DNA of 64,000 nt from an uncultured Pedosphaera sp. (lineage in GTDB: Bacteria > Verrucomicrobiota > Verrucomicrobiia > Limisphaerales > Pedosphaeraceae). The number at the start of each line of letters is the position of its first letter. Within the stretch, counting starts at the first letter, position 1. The stretch is taken from assembly GCA_903918755.1 (NCBI GenBank), contig CAIXFN010000110.1:1-64000 (forward strand), read 5' to 3'. A model generated the notes under the pieces. The model saw only the letters and a list, made by a program, of their open reading frames with translations. It searched no databases and was not told the DNA's origin. This document shows, piece after piece, positions 1 to 8,260 of the stretch. The translations under genes and the position numbers were made by a program.

Positions 1-2
1 CC

Positions 3-299
3 CCCGCCGGCGAAATAGAGGATCCATCCGACCTCCTGTTCGTCGTCGAAGGCCGCCCACCCCGCCCTTGGAAAGAACTCAGCATTTGGGAACAGGACCT
101 CCTCTGGGCCATGAGCCAACCGCCCGAGCCCGACGAACCGGAACCACCCTACCTCGAATCCATCGCCCCCCAGGCTGATGCCGTCACCGAAAACTCCGAC
201 GCCTCCCCCGCTCGGAGTCCCACGTTCACGCGGCCGGGTGCCAATCCAGAACCCCCACCCACTCCGCACCAACAGCGCCCGCACGAAAAAGACGAATAG
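3..299 (+). CDS. C-terminal fragment of an unidentified protein
   Basis: The reading frame is open from the left edge of the window to a TAG stop at 297-299, so this is the last 98 codons of a gene that starts outside. The first visible part (ending LSIWEQDLLWAM) looks like ordinary globular sequence with W and hydrophobic residues. From about the ATG at 111 on, it is a low-complexity acidic and proline-rich tail (PEPDEPEPP) with a basic end. I do not recognise the family. An independent start at 111 would give 62 residues of almost pure low-complexity sequence, so the partial-gene reading is preferred. The downstream region is non-coding and repeat-rich. Confidence 0.5.
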   Translation, partial: PAGEIEDPSDLLFVVEGRPPRPWKELSIWEQDLLWAMSQPPEPDEPEPPYLESIAPQADAVTENSDASPARSPTFTRPGANPEPPPTPHQQRPHEKDE

Positions 300-448
300 C
301 CACTCCCTCCGCCCCAAAAACCACCCCTCGTCCTCCCCAATTTGCGTCCGCACCAACCGGTGCCGGGCTCGCTCTTTGACATATTAATCTCCAAACAAAC
401 GCCTGCCGGGACCCGGAACCTCCCGGCAGGCCCGCCGCCCACGCCCTT

Positions 449-495
449 GCGCCAGCCCAACCAATTGTAGCAGAAGAGGTTACGGCCTGCCCTGC
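449..495 (+). repeat. 47-bp direct repeat, copy 1
   Basis: This segment, starting gcgccagcccaaccaattg and ending ctgccctgc, is repeated exactly at 613-659. Similarity fades and resumes further downstream (aggctctgacttc versus aggcactgacttc), which suggests a longer degenerate unit of roughly 100 bp. Confidence 0.85.
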
Positions 496-612
496 GTAGC
501 TGCCAGCGAAGCACGGGAGGCTCTGACTTCTCCCCCTGCACGCCTAAGATCTCCGAACCAACCGCCTTCCAGACACCGGACGCACTCACCAGATGTCGGG
601 GGCCACACCTCC

Positions 613-659
613 GCGCCAGCCCAACCAATTGTAGCAGAAGAGGTTACGGCCTGCCCTGC
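613..659 (+). repeat. 47-bp direct repeat, copy 2
   Basis: Exact second copy of 449-495, 164 bp further on. The flank continues with cagcgaagac and gacgcggggaggc, elements that also resemble intergenic DNA near 47.95 kb. Confidence 0.85.
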
Positions 660-800
660 ATCCTGTCCGGCGTATCAGCGAAGACGGAAGCCTCTTGGCG
701 ACGCGGGGAGGCACTGACTTCGTTTCTCCTACACCTCAAATTTCGCGCAACGTAAGACCCATCGGGCCTGAGCGTCCCATTTGCCCTAATCCTCTCCGTC

Positions 801-830
801 GTCCAGGCTCCGGACACTTAATCCAGTTTC
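801..830 (-). repeat. Dispersed 30-bp repeat, copy a
   Basis: Read on the minus strand this is gaaactggattaagtgtccg followed by gagcctggac. It is near-identical to 923-952 (same strand) and to 29917-29946 and 30061-30090 (opposite strand). Confidence 0.8.
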
Positions 831-922
831 CCGCCCTGCCCCAAAATCCCCGCAACCGGAGCGCTTCCCATCCCATAAGCCCGATTCGTCCCCTGGCTCC
901 CATGATTACCATCCCCCCCGGC

Positions 923-952
923 GTCCAGCCTCCGGACACTTAATCCAATTTC
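923..952 (-). repeat. Dispersed 30-bp repeat, copy b
   Basis: Second copy on the minus strand, 122 bp from copy a, with two or three substitutions. Confidence 0.8.
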
Positions 953-1071
953 CGGCCAACCTCACGCCTCCTGGGCCGCGCTCCCGTCACACCGCGCCGC
1001 CGTCCCATCGCCCCCAAACCGCGCCGAGGAGACGCTTGCCAGCGACCGGTGGGATTGGGTATGGTGGACGG

Positions 1072-2646
1072 ATGAATCGCATTTTCGCTTGGGCGCTGTT
1101 GTTCCTGTTCGCCGCCGCGCCGCTGGTCCGGGCCGATGGCCCGGATGACGCGTATGTGGGCGTGTACGGACTCATCCAGCAGGCGGACGAGTTTTATGAC
1201 AAGGGCCAATCCGCCCCCGCGATGGCCAAGTATTTGGAGGCGCAATCCGCCCTCAAGAAATTTTCAACCAGCTATCCGGATTGGAACCTGACGATCATCA
1301 AATATCGCGGCAAATACGTCGCGGAAAAGATCGCGGAATTGACCAAGGGCGCCCCGGCCCCCGCGCCGATCGTTCCGGCGGTCCCGGCCACCACCGGCAC
1401 CGGCACCCCGGCAGCACCGACTACTCCCCCGGCTGCCGTCGTCCCCGAACCCCCGGCCCAGTCCCTCCAGGACCAACTGGCCCGGCTGAGCGCGGAAAAA
1501 GTTTTGCTGGAAGCCAAATTGAAGGAAGCACTGGCCGCGCAACCGGCCGCCGTGGATCCCCGGGAATTGGAAAAGGCGCAGGCCGCGGTGGTCCAACTCC
1601 AAAAGGAAAAAGAATTACTGCAGGTGAGTCTGGATGCGGCCAAAGCCGCGTCCACGGCAGCTCCCGGCGTCGTGACGACCGGCGCGGGCAAGAATAATAA
1701 TAGCAACGGGACGAAACCCAACCGCCAGGCCGCCGAGGCGCAAGCCAAGCTGGACGCCCTGCAAACCGAGCGGGATATGCTCCGCGTCAAAAATGCGGCG
1801 TTGGAAAGCCAGATCAAGCAAGTCAGTGCCGGGGCGGCCCCGGTGGCTCCGGCGGTCACGGCGGTGGTGCCGATGACGGATGTGACCGGCGCTGAGCGGA
1901 TCAAGGGTGCGGATTTGCAAATCGCGACGTTGCGGGCGCGCATTGAGGCCCTGGAATCCCCCCGCGTGCCCTATACAGCGGAGGAATTGGCCCTGTTCAA
2001 AGGGTCGGAAGCCAAGCTCGCAGCCGCGACCCCCACGCCCAAGAAGCCCAAACCCCTGCCCCCGGGCGCGGCCACGATCATGGCCGAGGCGAATCGCTAT
2101 TTTGTGGGTCACCAATATGACAAAGCCGAGGAAAAATACCTCGAATTGCTCAAAATGGACGACCAAAACGTCGGCACCCTGGGCAACCTCGCCCTCATCC
2201 AACTGGAATTGAACCACCTCGAAGACGCCGAGAAGCATCTCCAACAGGGGTTGGCGGTGGATCCCAACGACTCGTTCTCCCTGGGTGTGCTGGGTCGGGT
2301 GAAGTTCCAGCAAGGCAAATACGAAGAGGCGCAGGACACGCTCAGCCGCGCCGCGCAATTGGATCCCAAGAACGCGGAAGTGCAAAATTATCTCGGCATC
2401 ACTTTGGACCACAAGGGTTTGCGCGGGCCGGCCGAAACCGCTTTGCGCAAGGCCATCCAGATCGCCCCGGAATACGGCGCCGCGCACAACAACCTGGCGG
2501 TGGTTTATATCACCCAGAAACCCCCGTTGGTGGAATTGTCGCGCTGGCACTATCAAAAGGCGCGCGCTGCCGGCCATCCGGTGAACCCGGAACTGGAGCG
2601 GATGATCGACGCCGCCACCGCCAAACCGGCGGACGCCGCGAAATAA
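1072..2646 (+). CDS. Exported coiled-coil and TPR protein
   Basis: A 524-residue protein. The ATG at 1072 is chosen because it begins a clean signal peptide (MNRIFAWALLFLFAAAPLV, cleavage after RA); the in-frame ATG at 1036 only adds a polar leader in front. A Pro/Ala/Thr-rich linker follows (about residues 100-145). Next come long Ala/Glu/Lys/Leu stretches predicted to form coiled coil (about 145-310), interrupted by a basic Asn/Gly patch. The C-terminal 190 residues are tetratricopeptide repeats (pattern A.....Y..A...Y...L..DP.N....NLA). This points to a secreted or periplasmic scaffold for protein contacts; the partner is unknown. A TPR role in protein binding is family knowledge, the location is inferred. 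The next gene starts 22 bp downstream. Confidence 0.82.
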   Translation: MNRIFAWALLFLFAAAPLVRADGPDDAYVGVYGLIQQADEFYDKGQSAPAMAKYLEAQSALKKFSTSYPDWNLTIIKYRGKYVAEKIAELTKGAPAPAPIVPAVPATTGTGTPAAPTTPPAAVVPEPPAQSLQDQLARLSAEKVLLEAKLKEALAAQPAAVDPRELEKAQAAVVQLQKEKELLQVSLDAAKAASTAAPGVVTTGAGKNNNSNGTKPNRQAAEAQAKLDALQTERDMLRVKNAALESQIKQVSAGAAPVAPAVTAVVPMTDVTGAERIKGADLQIATLRARIEALESPRVPYTAEELALFKGSEAKLAAATPTPKKPKPLPPGAATIMAEANRYFVGHQYDKAEEKYLELLKMDDQNVGTLGNLALIQLELNHLEDAEKHLQQGLAVDPNDSFSLGVLGRVKFQQGKYEEAQDTLSRAAQLDPKNAEVQNYLGITLDHKGLRGPAETALRKAIQIAPEYGAAHNNLAVVYITQKPPLVELSRWHYQKARAAGHPVNPELERMIDAATAKPADAAK

Positions 2647-2668
2647 TTTCTCCCGTCCCCCGAAGCCC

Positions 2669-3097
2669 ATGTCCGGTTTGCGCCAGGCCACCCGGGAATT
2701 CCTGGTGCGAACCCGCGGTCGGGGCTTTTACGAAATCACGACCACCGTCACCGACTGGGTCCGGGAAAGCCGAATTTCCACGGGCCTGCTGACGCTGCAC
2801 CTCCGTCACACCTCCGCCTCGTTGTTGATCCAGGAAAACGCCGATCCCGGCGTGCGGGTCGATTTCGAACGCTTCTTTGCCCGCCTGGTGCCGGACGGAG
2901 ATCCCCTGTTTGAGCACACCGCGGAAGGTGAGGATGACATGCCAGCGCACATCCGCACCGCGCTGACGGCGGTCAACCTGAGCCTGCCGATCGTGGAAGG
3001 GCGGGCCGCTCTGGGCACCTGGCAGGGAATTTACGTCTGGGAACATCGCCAGATACCGCATACCCGCCGTGTGGCGGGACACATTAATGGGGAATAA
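2669..3097 (+). CDS. yjbQ: YjbQ family protein (UPF0047)
   Basis: A 142-residue protein matching the compact YjbQ/UPF0047 family over its full length. Visible family features are the HLRHTSASLLIQENADP segment with its conserved His-Thr-Ser and Asn, the EGEDDMPAHIRTAL stretch, the LGTWQGIYVWEHR segment and the terminal Arg/His-rich end. Members form small trimers with a metal or phosphate-binding pocket, and some have weak thiamine-phosphate synthase activity; the physiological role is unsettled. It is cytosolic (no signal peptide) although both neighbours encode exported proteins, so it may share a transcript without sharing a function. Confidence 0.9.
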   Translation: MSGLRQATREFLVRTRGRGFYEITTTVTDWVRESRISTGLLTLHLRHTSASLLIQENADPGVRVDFERFFARLVPDGDPLFEHTAEGEDDMPAHIRTALTAVNLSLPIVEGRAALGTWQGIYVWEHRQIPHTRRVAGHINGE

Positions 3098-3146
3098 GCT
3101 GGCCAAATTTGCCAACCAGTGGCAGCTTGCGAGGCAATAACTTGCG

Positions 3147-5492
3147 ATGATGATTACCTCAACTTCCAGCAAAAACACGCGGAAATACCTGCTTGGTTTG
3201 ATTGCGGTGACCGCCCTCGTCGGCGGCGCGCAGGCGGAAATCGAACCGGCCACCAACCGCTTTGGGTTCACCGGCCCGGAGATTTTCCCCATCGACAACC
3301 AGATCACGCTGCTGCATGCGGCGGATCTCGACGGCGACGGCCGCAATGACCTGATCGTGGTCAATAATGCGCGTTCCAAGATCAATCTCCTTTATAATCA
3401 AACCGGGCTTACCAATCGCGCGACCGGCAAACCCGAGGGCAAAAAGGAATTAAACGAATTGCCGCCCGATGCCCGGTTTCGCATTGAATCCATTGCCTCG
3501 GAGAAACACATCGCCTCGCTGGTGGTCACCGACCTGAATAACGACGGCCGGCCAGACATCGCCTATTTCGGAGGCGATCCCAAGGAACTGATCGTCCAAT
3601 ACAATCTGGGCACCAACGGCTGGAGCGCCGCCAAGCGCTGGTCGATTGAAGACGGGCAATTCAGCCCCAATGCGCTGGTTGCGGGCGATCTCAACGGCGA
3701 TCATCTCACGGACTTGATCCTCCTCGGGGATACGCAAATCCATTTCCTGGCGCAAAAGCCGGACCACACGTTTGGCGAGCCGGAGAAAATCCCGTATTCC
3801 GGCAGCGTAAAGGCCATTCACCTGGCGGACATCGACGGAGACGGCCGGAGCGATTTGCTGCTCATCAATTGGGAGAGTCCCACGCCGTTCCGCTTCCGGT
3901 TGCAAAACAATGCTGGCCAGTTGGGACCGGAGATGTATTTCACCCTCCCCCCGCTCCGTTCCTTCACGGTGGATAGCCTGGAGGGCAATGAAAAGACCCA
4001 ACTGATCACCATCGCCCAAAACTCCGGACGCGCGGCGATCTCGGAGTTCATCCGCAAGGAAGCCGAGGAATTGTCCGGGGCGTTCAAAAAGGGCCAGTTT
4101 CAAGTCATGCCCTTGAACAAGACCGACAAGGCGCGCCGCGGCGAATTGTGGGCGGATGTGAACGGCGATGGCCTGCCGGACCTGCTGGTGGCGGAACCGG
4201 AGAGCGGACAGATCTCGATCTTCCTGCAAAAAGCCGACGGCTCCCTGGATTCCCCGCGCAAGTTCTCCACCCTGACCGGCGTCAGCCAGTTGGCCGTGGC
4301 GGATTGGACGGGCGACGGCAAACCCAGCATTTTCCTCCTGAGCACCGATGAGCGCCAGGTCGGTGTCGCGCAGATGGATGACAAAGGCCGCCTGCCCTTC
4401 CCCACTTTGATCCCCATCGAAGGCAAGCCGCTGGCCATGAGTGTGGGGCGCTTGCAACCCGATGGCAGACCGACGCTGGCGGTTATCGTCGATCAGGACG
4501 GACGCCGCTCGCTGGTGACGCGCACCGCGGACGGCCACAGCCACAGCCAGAAGCTGAATGAGAATTTCAAATCGAACCCCACTTCGATGGCTATTCAGGA
4601 CGTCAATCAGGATGGCCTGAATGATCTGGTGGTGTTGATTCCCTACGAGAAGATCAAAGTCCTCCTGCAGGTGCCGGACCACGATTTCGACGAACAGGAC
4701 ATCGCGCCCCCAGGCGGCAGCGTGGAAGATCCCTGGCTGAGTTCGGCGGACGTGGACGGGGATGGCAAGGCCGAGTTGCTACTGGCGCAAAAGAATTTCC
4801 TGCGGGCCGTGGTGCTGAAACAGGAGGCGGACGCCAAAAGTTCCACGAACCATGGTGGCTGGGTTTTCAGTGTGAAGGAACAAATCAACGGGGCGGGCAG
4901 CAATTCCCGACTGGTCGGCGCGGCCGCCATTCCCAATGGCACGAACGCGGTCAATTCCCTCTTCCTGCTGGATGCGGAACGCAAGCAAATCACCGTGGTG
5001 GAGCGCGACAGTTCCGGCGTGTGGCAAGTGATCAAAAACGTCGCCCTGCCCTACACCGCATTCACCAGTTTGCAGGCCGTGAGTTTGGGTGGAAAACAGC
5101 CGAACACGGTCGCGTTTCTGGGCCGGGACGCGGTGGCCTGGATGCCGTTGCAAGGATCGGTCTGGGAATTCAAGGAACTCGACAGCTACGAGACCCCCAT
5201 CAAGGACGGGCACCTGAATGACGTGGTGGTGGGCGATCTGGACAATGACGGACGCAAGGATTTGGTGTTCCTGGAAACCGGCAAGAATTACCTCGACCTG
5301 GTGGCGTTTGATGCCGAGCGAAAACTGGTTCCGGCGAATCGCTGGCCGGTCTTTGAGGAGCGCACCTTTCGGAGCCGCCGCAGTGAAGCGCCGGAGCCGC
5401 GGGAAGCGTTGATTGCCGATGTCACGGGCGATGGCAAGAACGATCTCATCATCATCGTCCACGACCGCATCCTGGTTTACCCGCAGGACTGA
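3147..5492 (+). CDS. Exported FG-GAP/VCBS repeat protein
   Basis: A 781-residue protein with an N-terminal signal peptide (basic KNTRKY, then LLGLIAVTALVGGAQA). It is composed almost wholly of FG-GAP/VCBS-type repeats. At least eight copies of a calcium-binding loop are visible, such as DLDGDGRNDL, DLNNDGRPDI, DLNGDHLTDL, DIDGDGRSDL, DVNGDGLPDL, DVNQDGLNDL, DVDGDGKAEL and DLDNDGRKDL, spaced as expected for the blades of a beta-propeller. Such propellers are integrin-alpha-like and usually bind ligands or surfaces; no enzyme motif is seen. ATG occurs twice at the start (3147 and 3150). The next gene begins 30 bp downstream and is also exported. Confidence 0.85.
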   Translation: MMITSTSSKNTRKYLLGLIAVTALVGGAQAEIEPATNRFGFTGPEIFPIDNQITLLHAADLDGDGRNDLIVVNNARSKINLLYNQTGLTNRATGKPEGKKELNELPPDARFRIESIASEKHIASLVVTDLNNDGRPDIAYFGGDPKELIVQYNLGTNGWSAAKRWSIEDGQFSPNALVAGDLNGDHLTDLILLGDTQIHFLAQKPDHTFGEPEKIPYSGSVKAIHLADIDGDGRSDLLLINWESPTPFRFRLQNNAGQLGPEMYFTLPPLRSFTVDSLEGNEKTQLITIAQNSGRAAISEFIRKEAEELSGAFKKGQFQVMPLNKTDKARRGELWADVNGDGLPDLLVAEPESGQISIFLQKADGSLDSPRKFSTLTGVSQLAVADWTGDGKPSIFLLSTDERQVGVAQMDDKGRLPFPTLIPIEGKPLAMSVGRLQPDGRPTLAVIVDQDGRRSLVTRTADGHSHSQKLNENFKSNPTSMAIQDVNQDGLNDLVVLIPYEKIKVLLQVPDHDFDEQDIAPPGGSVEDPWLSSADVDGDGKAELLLAQKNFLRAVVLKQEADAKSSTNHGGWVFSVKEQINGAGSNSRLVGAAAIPNGTNAVNSLFLLDAERKQITVVERDSSGVWQVIKNVALPYTAFTSLQAVSLGGKQPNTVAFLGRDAVAWMPLQGSVWEFKELDSYETPIKDGHLNDVVVGDLDNDGRKDLVFLETGKNYLDLVAFDAERKLVPANRWPVFEERTFRSRRSEAPEPREALIADVTGDGKNDLIIIVHDRILVYPQD

Positions 5493-5521
5493 AATCCCCA
5501 ACGCCAAGCCCCCAACGCCTC

Positions 5522-6721
5522 ATGGCCAGTGACACCACCGCGATCTCCAGGAAATTGCTGGCCGGATTTTCGTGGCTGATGCTGGCGGTGGCCCCGTTGG
5601 CCGGCGCCCAGACCAGTCCTCCCCTCCCCGCGGCGGAACCCGGCCTGAGTTATACCAATTACCGAATCGCCAGCGGCCCCTGGTCCGTTCATGTGGTGAA
5701 GCTGGACCGTTCCGCCGGCCAGTTGGAATTGCGCTCGGCCCACGCGACGGGACAGGCGGTGGGCCTGGCGAAACTTTCCGATTTGGTGACCGGCCTGAAT
5801 CCCGCCTGGGGTAAACCGCTGGCGGCCATAAACGGCGATTTTTACCAGATGGAACGCGCCTTTGCCGGCCACCCGCGCGGTTTGCAAATCGTGGACGGGG
5901 AATTGTTCAGCGCGCCCAAGGGCGGTGTGAGTTTCTGGCTGGATGCCCAGGGCCAACCGCACGCCACCAATGTGGTCTCCCGCCTCCACGTCACCTGGCC
6001 GGGTGGCAACTCCCTGCCGATCGGCTTGAACGAAGAGCGTTTGCCCACAGCAGTGGTGCTTTACTCCTCCGCGGTGGGGGCCACCACCCACACCTTGCGC
6101 GGCCGGGAACTGGTCCTGGAAAGCGCGCAGGGGACGGACCCGTTGGTCCTGCGCCCCGGTAAGACCTTGTCCGCGAAGGTGCGGGAGATTCGCCCGGTGG
6201 GTGACACCCCGCTCACCCCGGACACGCTTGTCTTGTCGCTCGGCCCCGCGCTGAAGAATTTGCCGACGCTCACCACCGGTGCCGTGGTGCAGATTGCGCT
6301 GGAGACGCTGCCCAGCCTGGCGGGCGCCAAGACCGCCCTGAGCGGCGGGCCGGTGCTGATCCGGGCCGGCCAGCGGCAGAAGGCGCGACCAGACGAAGCC
6401 GGGTCTTACGAATCCACTACGATGTTTGAACGCCATCCCCGCTCGGCCGTGGGTTGGAACGCACGAGAGTTCTTTCTGGTGGAAGTGGACGGCCGCCAAA
6501 AGAACCTTTCCGTGGGAATGACCCTCGATGAGTTGGCGGCGGAAATGGCGAAACTGGGTTGCACGGACGCCACGAGTTTTGACGGCGGCGGCTCGGCGGC
6601 ACTCTGGTATGGCGGGGAAATCCGCAGCAGCCCTTCCGAAGGCCATGAGCGAATCATTGCCAACGCCCTGGCCATTGTCCGCCGCGAGCCCGGTTCCCTC
6701 GCGCCGCCGTCGACAAAATAG
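5522..6721 (+). CDS. Phosphodiester glycosidase family protein (NAGPA-like)
   Basis: A 399-residue exported protein with signal peptide (KLLAGFSWLMLAVAPLAGAQ). It has the NAGPA/phosphodiester glycosidase fold signatures: AAINGDFY near residue 103, LSGGPVLIRAG in the middle, HPRSAVGW followed by the hydrophobic strand FFLVEVDGR, and the C-terminal SFDGGGSAALW motif, which corresponds to the family's DGGGS. Family members cleave phosphodiester-linked N-acetylglucosamine or related sugars from teichoic-acid-like, polysaccharide or glycoprotein substrates. The substrate here is unknown. It sits between a beta-propeller gene and a glycoside hydrolase gene, which fits a role in processing extracellular glycans. 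Confidence 0.85.
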   Translation: MASDTTAISRKLLAGFSWLMLAVAPLAGAQTSPPLPAAEPGLSYTNYRIASGPWSVHVVKLDRSAGQLELRSAHATGQAVGLAKLSDLVTGLNPAWGKPLAAINGDFYQMERAFAGHPRGLQIVDGELFSAPKGGVSFWLDAQGQPHATNVVSRLHVTWPGGNSLPIGLNEERLPTAVVLYSSAVGATTHTLRGRELVLESAQGTDPLVLRPGKTLSAKVREIRPVGDTPLTPDTLVLSLGPALKNLPTLTTGAVVQIALETLPSLAGAKTALSGGPVLIRAGQRQKARPDEAGSYESTTMFERHPRSAVGWNAREFFLVEVDGRQKNLSVGMTLDELAAEMAKLGCTDATSFDGGGSAALWYGGEIRSSPSEGHERIIANALAIVRREPGSLAPPSTK

Positions 6722-6755
6722 GGCCCCCGGGGGCCTGGGTGTCCCGGCCGAATTC

Positions 6756-8258
6756 ATGAAAGACCACCTCATCCGGAAGCCGGCTGGTAACCGGCTCCGT
6801 CATTGGCTGCTGCTGGTGCTTGGCGTTTGGATCAGCCTGGCGGGCGCTACCGTCCAAGCCCAAACAAACAGTGCGCCCCTGACGAACCACTTACCCAAAA
6901 TCCGGGTCGCAGCCGGCAAACGGGCCTTTGTTTCCGAAACCGGCCAACCGTTTGTCCCCTTGGGCGTGACCTATTATCGACCGGGAACGGGTTGGGCGCC
7001 GCAGGTTTGGACCAAGTGGGATGCCGAGGCCACGCGCAAGGATTTTGCCGCGATGCGCCATGTGGGAGTAAACTGCGTCCGCGTGTTTCTCTCCTACCAC
7101 TCCTTCTATTCGCAACCGGGGGTTTTGAATCCGGAGGGATTGGCCAAGTTCGATCAGTTTCTGGAAATCGCCGAGGCCGCCGGTATTTATGTGCATCCCA
7201 CCGGACCGGACCATTGGGAAGGCCCGGCGGTCGGTCAACCGGTGGCCATCGAAGACCCGAACACGGTGGCAGCGTTGGAAAACTTCTGGCAACTCTTCGC
7301 TGCCCGTTACCGGGGTCGTTCGGTCATTTTTGGTTATGATCTGAAGAATGAGCCGGAACTCGCGTGGGACGGCGACATCCTCCGCCAACGCTGGAATACC
7401 TGGCTGGCCAAAAAATACCCGGGAGAAGACGCCCGCAAAGTGGCTTGGGGAACCAATGGTCCCCAGCCGGACGCCAAAGGAATACTGCCCCCGCCCTCCG
7501 ATCAGGACGCGCTGAAGAGCCGGCCCTTGCTGGATTACCAGACCTTCCGCGAGGAGATCGCGGATGAATGGACTGCCCACCAGGCGACCGCGATCAAACT
7601 CGTCGATCCCGACGCGCTCGTGACGGTCGGGTTGATTCAGTGGGCGGTCCCCGCCCTGCTCCCCGGGCCGGTGAAATACTATGCCGCTTTTCGTCCCGCC
7701 CGGCAGGCGAAATTCCTGGATTTCCTGGAAATTCACTTCTACCCCTTTGCGCAGGGGGCGTTTGAATACCGGACGGAGGCGGAGGAAATGCACAACCTGT
7801 CGTATCTGGAAAGTGTGGTCCGGGAAACCGTGTGTCCTGACAAACCCACGATCCTGGCGGAATTTGGCTGGTACGGCGGCGGCAAACCGCGCTTTGACAA
7901 TGGCCAGCATCCGGCCGCGACGGAAGAGCAGCAAGCACACTATTGTCGTCGGCTGGTGGAGACCTCCGCCGGATTTGTCTGCGGCTGGTTGAACTGGGGA
8001 TTTTACGACACCCCGGAGGCCACCGATTGCAGCGAATTCACCGGCCTGGCGAAGCCGGATGGCCAACTCAAAGCTTGGGGCAAGACCTTTCAGATGCTCG
8101 CCCAACGGTATCAGGGTCAAGCGCTGGCGCTCCCGGCCATCTCTCCGCGCCCGACCATGGATTGGGACGCCTGCCTCACCAGTCTCGCGGCCGCCCGCGA
8201 ATTTCGGGAAAAATACCACACCGCATTTGCCGCTGATCCCGCCCGGAAAGAAAATTAA
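6756..8258 (+). CDS. Exported clan-A glycoside hydrolase (cellulase/beta-mannanase-like)
   Basis: A 500-residue protein. The ATG at 6756 is preferred over upstream in-frame codons because it begins a signal peptide (basic stretch, then HWLLLVLGVWISLAG, AQ cleavage) and the longer form would overlap the previous gene by 194 bp. The sequence follows a GH5/clan-A TIM barrel: FVPLGVTYYRPG at strand 1, MRHVGVNCVRVFLSYHSF, GYDLKNEPELAW with the acid/base Glu199 in Asn-Glu-Pro, LEIHFYPF with the conserved His-Tyr, and ILAEFGWYGGG with the likely nucleophile Glu369. The ending CGWLNWGFYDTPEATDCSEF fits strand 8. The exact substrate (beta-mannan, cellulose, galactan) cannot be told from sequence. Confidence 0.85.
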   Translation: MKDHLIRKPAGNRLRHWLLLVLGVWISLAGATVQAQTNSAPLTNHLPKIRVAAGKRAFVSETGQPFVPLGVTYYRPGTGWAPQVWTKWDAEATRKDFAAMRHVGVNCVRVFLSYHSFYSQPGVLNPEGLAKFDQFLEIAEAAGIYVHPTGPDHWEGPAVGQPVAIEDPNTVAALENFWQLFAARYRGRSVIFGYDLKNEPELAWDGDILRQRWNTWLAKKYPGEDARKVAWGTNGPQPDAKGILPPPSDQDALKSRPLLDYQTFREEIADEWTAHQATAIKLVDPDALVTVGLIQWAVPALLPGPVKYYAAFRPARQAKFLDFLEIHFYPFAQGAFEYRTEAEEMHNLSYLESVVRETVCPDKPTILAEFGWYGGGKPRFDNGQHPAATEEQQAHYCRRLVETSAGFVCGWLNWGFYDTPEATDCSEFTGLAKPDGQLKAWGKTFQMLAQRYQGQALALPAISPRPTMDWDACLTSLAAAREFREKYHTAFAADPARKEN

Positions 8259-8260
8259 AG

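Larger units (their letters stand above)
300..1071. other. Non-coding, repeat-rich gap
   Basis: This stretch holds no convincing gene. It contains a 47-bp direct repeat (449-495 and 613-659), two copies of a dispersed 30-bp repeat (801-830 and 923-952) that recurs inverted near 29.7-30.1 kb, and a C-rich composition on the plus strand. Short open frames here (for example 695-943) run straight through the repeats and have no recognisable protein features. Confidence 0.6.

Noticed and set aside
695-943. 82-codon plus-strand open frame in the left gap
   Set aside because: It consists of dispersed repeat DNA and has Pro/Ser/Arg-rich translation without features.
1615-2691. 358-codon minus-strand frame opposite the TPR gene
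   Set aside because: Antisense composition artefact; the plus-strand protein has a signal peptide and TPRs.
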